This document shows, one piece after another, positions 54,551-64,000 of a DNA stretch of 64,000 nucleotides. Each line of letters begins with the position of its first letter. Position 1 is the first letter of the stretch. The notes under the pieces are model-generated. The model made no database searches and had not been told where the DNA came from. It was given only the letters and a program-made list of their open reading frames with translations. A program made the translations under genes and the position numbers. The stretch is from Onthophagus taurus (Eukaryota > Arthropoda > Insecta > Coleoptera > Scarabaeidae), in assembly GCF_036711975.1 (NCBI RefSeq), contig NC_091976.1, positions 19,158,001 to 19,222,000 on the forward strand, read 5' to 3'.

Positions 54551-57500
54551 CTAAAAAAATATAATTGATTTAGAACAGGATAAAAAAAAATTCAACTGAC
54601 GAAGAAGAAAAACTGACGATTCCATAAGAAAAATTATTTCATGAATTTTCTTATGAATAAATTGAAAAACTCTTTAAGGAATTTAATTTCTTTTCATTGC
54701 AATGACGTTTGTTGTGGAATGAGAACCAATGAGATGATTTAGTGATAAAATTATTCAATGAGTTCTAATTCAAATCAATTTACTGCATGGAATAAGAAAT
54801 TACTGCTCACAAATCAGTTTACATGCTGTGTTTGACTTAGTTTTGCTTGTATGATTTGCAAGTGACGACAAAGTTTATTTTGAAATCTATTTCAATAGTA
54901 ATCAATTGCAAAAGGACAACATTTTGGTTTGTGGCAACTCAAACAGAAATTAACATTCAGCTTTTAGTTTGAAAACTAATTTGTAAAAATATTCAGGTAT
55001 CTAATTGAAATGAATTCCAATTTGGCAAAAATTTACAACATTTTTCGGAAGTTTAAAGTCAGTTTTCAGAACGATTGACTATCTGAAAGGAAAAACCTGT
55101 TTGTGAATGCATAAAGATTCAGGTTATAGTTTGAAAATGTTTTTCAAAAAGACTCTAGCGTTCTATGGCTCATGTTCCAGTTTGCTAAAAAATGTGGCTT
55201 TAAGAATCTTACTGCGTAAATCTTAGTGCGCAATTGTCCAATGATTCATGTCCTAGTTTTGGACCAGTTTACAGAAAGATTCAATGTTTGACTGCAATAC
55301 ATGATTTGACTGCAATAATTTGACTGGAGATATAGGTACTATGTTGGAGAAGGATTTAGAAATCAGTTTGAAATCAGCTTGCTACAAGATTTAAGTGTTA
55401 TTTTGGAACAAAATTAGAAATCATTTAGAGGATTACTCCAATGTCTGTATAAATACAATGAGATTCATGTTTCAATTCATTTCAATTCAGCAAAACTCAT
55501 TTAAGTTTCAGTTTAGATATCACTTTACAGAAAAATTCAAATATATGACTGAAACTGAATTTCAATCATTGAAGAAATAAGGCTACATGATACAAGGTTA
55601 CCCATTATACGACATTTATAACCAGAGCAAGGTCAACATATACTACTTATTGATCATTGATAAACTCATTTCGTACAGTTACTAAACTAATACACTTGCT
55701 AATATACAATTTGAAGGCTTAAAACCAGATAGGCTTAAATTTGCATTGAAATATATGAGTTAAATAAAAGCCAATTTGTTAGCAAGCATCAATACCATCA
55801 AAGAGAAGTTAGGTTTGGTTATCGTACGGTATAGAAAACATACACTGAGCTCATTGACATCACTGAGTTTCGAACAACATTAACCCGTTTCCTGAGACAA
55901 GCAGAAGATGGCAATTTAGGAAATCCTGTCTGAATAAGAAGAAATTTGGCATTATTTTCAAATCACTATAATCAAAGAGATTAATGCTTTATTAATTTGT
56001 AACTAACTTTACCACATATTGAGAGTACTTAATAAATGTTAAAAGAGCATCTTATTGATGTTCTTGGGTTTCCTTATGAATAATTTATTCAAAATATCGG
56101 ACAAGATGGAGAGAATGTACTATATTCACTATGTTCGCTTAGCTAGTACAACAAAGAGGTGAATTTAATTATTTGCTTATAATAATAGCTTATAAAAATC
56201 CGTGCAAAGCAATTATAAAGATAGCAAGTTCCTCTACAGTAAGCAATATGTCTTTCTCACGATCTGTGATGTGCAAGATAAAAGTAAAGTATTGGCATTA
56301 TTACTTTTGGATGGAGCAATGGTACCTTAATGTCAGTTATTTAGTTCAGAAATCGGTAATAATGCCAATATGAACTTTGTTGATGAATATCGCCAATAAT
56401 AGAAAGCCGAAGAAGTAGCGGCATTCATATATTTCAAGTTTATTGATTGTTCTGTAGTTCATGCATTTCGCTTCTAAAAAATGTTACTCTCTTAGTTCTA
56501 TTATTGGACCCATCATCGAACTTGTAATGAGCAATGGGACACTACATAACCTACGATACGCGTTGTTGTTAGCAAAAGACAACTTTTACATGGTACAATC
56601 TTGACAACTACGAACGTCGAGTAAAGAGGATATGACAATATCACAAGATAGAGTTCAACAGGACTAGAATACTTGATAAGAACCAATGTTACAAGCCGAT
56701 ATCCAAAAAATCAATAGCTAATTTATCGCCACAAGAACAACATTGAGAGAAAGGATGGTATGGAGTTCAGTCCAATATTTATTTAAGTGTATTCTGACAA
56801 TTTTCTACCCATTTTGGCAATTTTGAACTTATGAAAACATTATACTTTTACGTCCAATCTTATTACAACGTGTAATGAGAAAGTTTTTTAAAGCATATTT
56901 GAGAAATGAAATGTCGAAGACTGCCTCAAAGAAAATCAGATGATACCGATTTGGATTAGATGGTGCTGCTCTTAAACTTTCAGAAGCACGCTAAAAAAGA
57001 CTGCTAGAAGAATTAAAAATTGAGATCTAAAAAGGGATTGTAAGATCGCAAATTTGTCTTTGATGCCTGGAAACAACAAAAAAGAGCATTTAGTGAGTAA
57101 TCACAATTGATGATTTTTTTGGCATACGAACCTGAATTCAAGTGCCACACTACATAATAAAACATGTTGGATCATTAAGAAAGCAAAACTTACGTCAAAC
57201 TCCATTCTTTGAAAAATAGATGGCAATTGCCGCTTATTACATTTGGAGAGTCATTGTGATTCACTTCATTTCACATGAGATAACACCGTACGGCGGGGAG
57301 TTTCTATAGAGACCAATACGATATGAAACTACTTAGCAAAAAAGTTTTAATTTTATGAGTAATGATGAGGTACCACATACAGCAAACTGCCTAAGTCGAC
57401 ATATACAACAGTAGAGATGGGAGAAACCCATCATATTCTCCTGACCATTCTTCTTGTAACTTTACCTCATACCAAAGGCAAAGAAAAACAATAAAACATT

Positions 57501-60125
57501 GCAAATTTGTGTGGTGGAAGTTGATGGTATTCAACAAATCCCACATCATTGGTAACGTGTTGTGAACGTTGCAGAGGATTACTTTGAGGGTTTCATTCAC
57601 TGCAATGTGTCTGGATCAAGATAATTTCACATACCTTAATAAATAAACGAAACGTACATATTCTGTCATATTCATATTTAATTGGAATGCGAAACGGTTA
57701 GTTCAGATACCTGGCCATATTTAAGTAATATCTCGTAAAAATATTTCATTGTCTTATACATTTTGATTCATTATGGTCAATCACTGAAATATCCTAAGAA
57801 GAGGAAGAGTAGAACAGATCAATTTTAGTTATAATAGAAATCTGTCTCCTCTAATAAAAATCTAAGCTATATTTATGAATATTCAACGTTTAACATCTTT
57901 TTGTCTCATTTCATGTAAAATACTAAGACTTTGTGCTTACAACGTAATTCTAGTTATGCATAAATTGATACAAAGTCACTAAGTTAATACAATAAGATAT
58001 TATCAGTTATTTTGAATTTATGTACATGATTTCATTATAATTCTAAGAATTTTTTTGTGTTAACAAAATTTGTTCCAATTTGTAAAATATTTTTAAATGA
58101 TTTTTATGGGCTTCGAATTTATCTTATATGAGTCAAACCCTGTCCTGAAAATACATTAACCGTAACAATGGCTAAAGTTACTTCATCGCAACTATTATAC
58201 TTTGAAGCGAAAATGCATTAATCGAGCAATGGGGGAGAAATGACAACGTCGAAGGGGCGGACACGACGATATATATCATAAAAACGTTTTTGTCGAAACC
58301 CCCCCCCTATTAATCGAGGATGGAATTATACATATCGCAAAGTTACAAATTGGTCACGGAAATGGAAAGATAATTTCGTGCTTTTTGCTATATAAAGGTG
58401 AGTTATAAATCCATCATTTCTGCTTGTGTTGTTTAGGAAATTGTATTGAAACCGTGAACAACAATCAACCCTCCGACGATTTCTCGAACGAAATCCTGCG
58501 TACAAAATCCTTCGAATGAAATCCTTAGAACGAAATCCTTCGAACGTGCCCAAAAACAGTATCGGCTTCTTACTGTTAATCCTTCAAACGGACGTTTGGC
58601 AGCATTCTCTATTATATAAATTCTTTTTTTATGAATCATCGAATTGGTGTTTGACTAAGAGGTAATAAATGGGTTACAATCGAAAATTTAAACTTCTTTA
58701 GAAGCCCAAATTGTATAACAAGAGGGAGAAATTCAAATAATCGAGTAAGTGCATTTGCGAAATGCTTTAGAATTCAAGGGACGTAGGCGATCAGTGGCGT
58801 CACGGAGTATAAGGGTTTCTCACCCACTTCTCACAGACGATGACGCCAATACACCCCTGAATATTAAAACGATAGGGAGAGGTGAACATTTATCTACAAA
58901 AAATTCCTTTTTCCATTTTTTCCCTATTTTCGTCATCTTTATAGATCGATTAACCTGGTGCATGGGATTCGATTTCGTCGCGCTTATAAGTTTGCTTTGA
59001 TTGCATCCCGATCTCCTCTCCTCTTCTACTTACAACCCCCCATGAATACCCGAACAGAACGGCCCGGCAAGTGACATTGAGTGGGCCCCGTGATATTACT
59101 TCGGCTCCTTGAGTCAGTGCTATTATGAGGCATCAACCCAACGACGAAAGGGGAAATGAGACGGTAGACGATCTAGAGAGAGAGTTTAGGAGTTATTTCC
59201 ACCGAGGAAAGGAATATTTTAATTATTCTCCACTTCGGTTTCCTAATTGGAAATTTAAGTGTTTCTTTCTGTTAATTAAATAAACCTAAAATTGAATTGA
59301 TTATAAGGTAGAAATATAATACCAAATATAACATAAATAAATTTTAATTTGGATTATTTTTTAATGTACTCTTTAGCAGCTTCTGGTATGTTCCCATATT
59401 AAGTCTCTGTATTTGATAAAGCGACTCATCTAAATTAAAGTGCAATTCACCATTTTTCCATTTAAAGTTGATTATGAGAAAATTTATTAAGATAATATGA
59501 AAAGAAGATTAATGAATGAAATGGAAAAAAGATTGAAAAAAATATGTCTGGTAAATGAATAAGACCCTAGATATACCATTCTGTTAATTTTTATGAGGAC
59601 AGTGGCGTCTCTTTGACCCACAATCGAAAAATCAATACAACCTGTTTATAGGAAAAGTCTAGATTTGATTAGAATCAAGCTTAATCTAAACAACGATTTT
59701 TCTTAAAACAAAAAGATTAAAAGGAAACGTGATCAATCTCGAATATCATGTAACAGGTGAAATTGCGTAAGTAGATTGGGTCTTAAATAATATATACAAC
59801 CAGAAAGCAACCTGTTGAATTGAAACCCCCGTGGAGGGTTCAGATTGAGCACACCTGAACCGGATAAACGTTAAACGCCCAGAAGCGGGTAGAAATAAAA
59901 TAAAATAAAAAGGTACCCGTTAATAAAACGGTTGAAATCTAATTACTTACTCCCCGACGATTTCTACGACCGTTTTCTCCCTTTTCACCATTAAATATTT
60001 AATTTAAAGCGTTTAAGACGTGCTCGAGGGGGTTGGTGATCGTGTAAAGTTACGCGTTGGATGAAAACCTTGGAAATGCGAGTTCGAAGGTAAATGGGAA
60101 AGGAAAATGAAAGCGAAAGTGTTAC
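54551..60125. other. Region upstream of the known VGLUT exons, no recognised coding exon
   Basis: Expected to hold the missing N-terminal exon(s) or a long first intron of VGLUT. 54.6-58.0 kb is AT-rich with no motif. CTATATAAAGG near 58391 is TATA-like. 58.75-59.2 kb is less AT-rich (for example CCCGGCAAGTGACATTGAG near 59071) and may be regulatory. The open frames here show no family signature. Confidence 0.4.
58485..58546. repeat. 14-bp tandem repeat
   Basis: About 4.4 copies of CGAACGAAATCCTT with few changes. It lies about 95 bp after a TATA-like CTATATAAAGG. No known binding factor assigned. Confidence 0.85.
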
Positions 60126-60130
60126 TTTAC

Positions 60131-60335
60131 CTTGGCCAGAATAAGCGTTTCCGGTCGCCCAGAGACATTTCGGCGTCACTTCTCTTATGAGGGGGATGAA
60201 CTGAACACAACGACTCTCGCGGAACCGACTGGCAGCCAGGAAGGAAGGATCAGGGAAAACGAGATCTCTGAATTTCCCTGTGCCACAGTCACGTGTTCTG
60301 AGCATTTTTCCCACCCTCGCAAAGAACTCACCCTA
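60131..60335 (-). promoter_or_regulatory. Candidate 5' exon and promoter region, possibly of VGLUT
   Basis: A GC-richer island in AT-rich DNA. Read on the minus strand it ends with a good donor, TGGCCAAG then GTAAAGTAAC, at about 60131. An open frame runs through it to that donor, but I see no VGLUT similarity in it, so it would be mostly untranslated or a different gene's exon. The link to VGLUT is position and strand only. Confidence 0.25.
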
Positions 60336-60820
60336 TAAACATTCCTCACCGTGTACCAACCCGTCCTAAATTTTTATTATTCAACAATTTTATTTAATTT
60401 TAATATTGTTTATATAAAGTGTGTCTAGGTAAATTAACATTTAAGTTAATTTAAATTAATCACTTTTTAAGTTGTTTGTGATATTTCTGAATCTCCTCTT
60501 CTTTCAGTTTTAAATCAACCAATTTATAGCTGTTTTTTTAGGTTGCGCTTTATCTCACATCATTAACTATGAAATATGAATTTAACGATATCGATGATAG
60601 CTGGGTGTGCTTGCTGTTGAAGTTTGCCATCAATGTTAATTGAACTAAAGAAATCGAAGAATAATTTCGCAATAAGCTAAGTACTGATCACGGAATATCT
60701 TTATAAGGAATGCGTTCCGGTTGCTCCCTCTTTAATTTTTAGTACAGACCCAAATATGCGATTAACCATCGATTAAACTAAATTGCACGTTGACTCAATA
60801 AGCTTTATAATCAACCGAGA
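60336..60820. other. Spacer, no recognised gene
   Basis: AT-rich; nothing supported. Confidence 0.35.
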
Positions 60821-60829
60821 TTAATATTT

Positions 60830-61560
60830 TAGATCGCTTACATAAATATTAATGCTTTGATTCACATCACGGCCGTTAAATAAGTCATTCTTTGTATTAA
60901 TAAGGTTAGTGATAAACAACAGTTTATCTCGTTTGATGCTGTTAAAAGAAATAGTAATGCATTGAAGTTCATCTAATATACTTTCTATTGGTGGAATGTA
61001 AACCAAAACTTTAATTGTATCCCTATAATAAGAACTCAGATACGGTAAGATAGGGAGACTGGAAAGTCTAACTTCATTTTGTTGAAAAACAAAGTTAGAA
61101 TCTTCTGTCAGTTGTGAAAATAATCACATCTGCAATATATCTAGGTAGGCAATTCTCGTCGTAGTGTTTCCAATAAAAACAAAAATCAAATACACTTTAA
61201 CTTTGGATATTGAACAGAACATATTCAATGTTTAAGAATGTCTTTCAAGTTGTACACGACTCTTTGTCCAAATTTCACTTAAATGAAACATCGATTCTTT
61301 GCTAAATAACAAACAGTTGGCAAATTATTCGTCTTGTGTTTACGGTACGATTTGAATCCCAATCGTCATCGCAAAATGTTCAACATCGCTTGTTGTAGAA
61401 TATAAAGTTTTCGTCCAGCTTTGCTAATTGATCTTTGTAGAAGATACAAAAAGCTTTGTCCAACTGTCCAATATTTCATCAGAATTCTGTGCTTTTTTGG
61501 TGCTTTTATGTTTAGTAATGGAACTAAGTAGTTGCATTTGAATTGAATTCTAAAAATTGG
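60830..61560 (-). mobile_element. Mariner-like transposase remnant (third lineage)
   Basis: On the minus strand the pieces run RKLYILQQAMLNIL and RLGFKSYRKH (HTH end), then ESMFHLSEIWTKS (DEXxFHLSG catalytic region), FCSISKVKVYLIFVFIG, YLDILQM and LFSQLTEDSNFVFQQNE (second aspartate, now Asn or Glu), and VYIPPIESILDELQCITISF. The order matches insect mariner-like transposases with the VYVPPLPTTLDEL segment. Heavily frameshifted. Confidence 0.7.
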
Positions 61561-61639
61561 ATAGCTTCTCTATCCAAATTATTTATTTGGACCTATTATT
61601 TATAAACAGCTGGTTATTAATTTTAATCGCATTTTTGTA

Positions 61640-63330
61640 AACAATATCGCAAACAATAATTATTCTGTAACACTAGGTAAGGTAAACATGTACATTCCAT
61701 TTAATTCAAACACTTGTTACCTCTTTCCAACCTGTAAACAGGAAGTTCTTAATATGATAAACTCATTAAAAACGACCTCATCGATAGGAACAGCCGAGAT
61801 TCCAACTCACTGTATAAAAAAGTGCGCTAATGTTATTGTAGAACCTCTTACACATTTAATAAATAATTCCTTGCAAACTAGTATTTTTCCTGATTCGCTT
61901 AAAGAGGCGGTTGTATCGCCTACATATAAAAAAGGTGATATGAATGATATAAATAATTACAGACCCGTAAGCCTATTAACGGTTTTCTCCAAAATTTATG
62001 AAAAAATTGTCTACGCAAGGATATATAACTTCTTGATAAAACACAAATTAATTAACAACGGTCAACAAGGGTTTTAAAACCTAGAAGTACTACGACAGCA
62101 GTACAAGCAGTGGAGTGACGTAGCAAGTGGCATACTTGTAGATCTTGCCAAGGCTTTTGACAGCATTAGTCACAAAATATTAATAGAAAAACTTAGCCAC
62201 TATGGTATTAGGGGAAATTCACAGCTGTGGGTTAAATCCTATTTATCTAAGAGAACACAAACTGTAAAACTAAACATAAATAATAAGAGAATAAAATCAG
62301 ATACACATGATATATTATCGGAAGTACCACAGGGTAGCATATTATAGGTATACTATTCATCCTATACATCAGTGATATCTATAAGTTACCTGTATTGAAT
62401 AATAATAATAATAAATTACTAACAATAAACTATACTGATCTCAGATAAAAATTGGAACTATGTTAAAAGTACAACAGACGACGTAATGCGTTAATTCTAA
62501 ATCATGATAAAACTAATATTATATTATTTAAAACAACAGATAGGTTTAATCATCCAACCAACACTACCATAATAATAAATAATCATCTCTACAATCTGTG
62601 TAAATCAGCTTTTAGGAATTTTCATAGACGAAAAGCTTAAATGGTTTCATCATGTAGATTCTGTCACCAAACAGTTAAATACTTTGTGTATTTAGAAGAT
62701 TCCTTAGAAGATTTCAAAAGATTGCAACCCCTTACGTTATACGATGCATGTATTTCGGGTGCTGTGTTAGTGTAATAAGGTATGGGATTGTGTTGTGGGA
62801 AGGCTGTACAGAACTAAATCAGATCTTCCTAATTTAAAAACGCATAATTAGAGTAATGCTAAACATACCGTAATTGCAATCGTGTCGTGGGCAATTTAAA
62901 GCAAATAATTTGCAAACTGTATACGGAATATATATCATGGAGTTAATTTTATTTTTAGTAAAAAACCGTACGGTTTTCATGTATCATAAGAAAAAACACG
63001 ATTATCCTACTAAAGGACTGTTATATAATTATCCTAAGCATCGTCTCACGATTAACAGAAAATAATCTTGAATATGCTGCAATAAAGTTGTATAATAATA
63101 AACTACCGTTAAATATAATCGATGCAAATGATATAAAGACGTTCAAAAAAAATCTAAATGATTATTTATGTAAAATTGAACCATACTCGATATCAGAGTA
63201 TCTGAATTATAGTTGAGTTATAAGAAATATAGCTTGAATATTTGTTATTTAGTCCTAAGGTAGTATATTATATATTTATACATGTACACTGTATTTTATT
63301 TACGTCAATAAATGTATTATTATTTAATAT
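61640..63330 (+). mobile_element. CR1/Jockey-like LINE, 5'-truncated and broken
   Basis: Plus-strand reverse transcriptase: EVLNMINSLKTTSSIGTAEI, FPDSLKEAVVSPTYKKGDMN, NNYRPVSLLTVFSKIYEKIV, then LVDLAKAFDSISHKILIEKL, SEVPQGSIL, LGIFIDEKLKWFHHVDSVT and a C-terminal part to about 63180. Stops and frame changes follow QQGF and later. The tail ends in AATAAATGTATTATTATTTA at about 63330, a TTA-rich 3' end like that of the LINE at 26.7 kb. Confidence 0.85.
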
Positions 63331-64000
63331 TAAGACTATAAAATTGTCTAGAATATATTTTTTTAAAACCCGATGAATCATTTGAAGTAATGCTGTATAT
63401 TATATTTACTAAACACACCAAGTCTGAAACTTACTTCCTTTACAAAAAATATTTAAAAAACATGTGATTTGGCAAAAAATGTAAATCTTAACACAACATA
63501 GAACGTATAAACGTTTAAACGAATCATAGCCAGAACTATGTTAGTTCCATACATTTTTCTAATCAGATGTATTGTTTTGAAATCTACCACTATGTTTTTC
63601 TATCCATAATCGCCTCTAATCGAGACCATCATAAACGACCGTGTATTGATAAGAATCTATATTTCTTCTTTCTTAAATATCAACCCAGATGCGAATAAGA
63701 TCTGGAAGTGCTGGTTCTGTCATGTATTTAATCAGACAATTTCTTTCGACTTTTCCGAATCGTTCCAAACTACCGTCGTGATTATTTCTAACTTGCGTAC
63801 ATTTGTACAAAGATTTTCTACAGGCGCCTTGTAATATGGGCGACGTTTGTAATAATGTGCGCTCGTGTATAATTTTTATTCTTATATCTAGATGGAAAAT
63901 ATGATTTCTTTCATCTTTTCTTATATTTTAATAACGAAATATCTGTACAATAGGAAAATGCAAATGAAATATCTGTCAATTTCAATTTAACATTAAATTT
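63331..64000. other. No recognised gene
   Basis: AT-rich right edge of the window. The 62-residue plus-strand frame at 63646 has no known motif. Confidence 0.35.

Noticed and set aside
1-64000. Endogenous retrovirus, LTR element or Polinton
   Set aside because: No LTR pair, gag/pol order, integrase or capsid signature was seen; every reverse transcriptase here has LINE-type motifs.

Overview
The window looks like AT-rich nuclear DNA from an insect, probably a beetle. The insect call rests on spliced genes with short introns, a vesicular glutamate transporter, insect-type short-lid lipases, and many insect-type transposons (RTE, Jockey/CR1-like LINEs, Tc1/mariner, Tigger, hAT, piggyBac). The beetle call is a weaker impression from repeat style. 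I saw no retroviral, LTR or Polinton fossil, no tRNA or rRNA and no CRISPR array.

Layout. 1-3.7 kb is transposon debris: an RTE reverse transcriptase at the edge, a dead piggyBac, a degenerate tandem array and a foldback element. 3.8-5.4 kb holds an intact single-exon glycerate kinase on the minus strand. 5.6-7.5 kb is a dead Tigger/pogo transposon and 8.7-9.4 kb a foldback element. 10.6-25.7 kb is a plus-strand cluster of five lipase/phospholipase-A1-like genes, built by repeated segmental duplication. Its intergenic DNA carries LINE, hAT and RTE fragments and a broken second copy of the glycerate kinase-Tigger block. All five reading frames are open once spliced. Two near-identical members (about 18.1-19.3 and 22.0-23.3 kb) have lost both the catalytic serine and the catalytic histidine. 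26-33 kb is a LINE, a Tc1/mariner element with 0.42 kb inverted ends and another foldback element. 33.8-36.1 kb holds a sixth, more distant lipase-like gene. 36-39.3 kb holds more LINE and mariner remnants, and 39.3-44.9 kb has no recognised gene.

44.9-54.6 kb is the VGLUT gene on the minus strand, lacking only its N-terminal exon(s). Its 7.3 kb last intron contains three intronless genes on the same strand for divergent ER proteins related to PDIA6/P5. None keeps a CxxC redox site, two end in KDEL-like signals, and two of the three reading frames are only about 31-40 nt apart. The same intron holds a roughly 172-bp satellite organised as a 1.03 kb six-monomer higher-order repeat. 54.6-60.8 kb is upstream or intronic DNA with a possible 5' exon. 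60.8-63.3 kb is a mariner remnant and a LINE.

The most unusual points are the family of redox-dead P5-like genes nested in the VGLUT intron, the expressed-looking lipase pseudoenzymes with a shifted splice site and mosaic upstream regions, and a set of TA-flanked hairpin elements with CAG...CTG ends.
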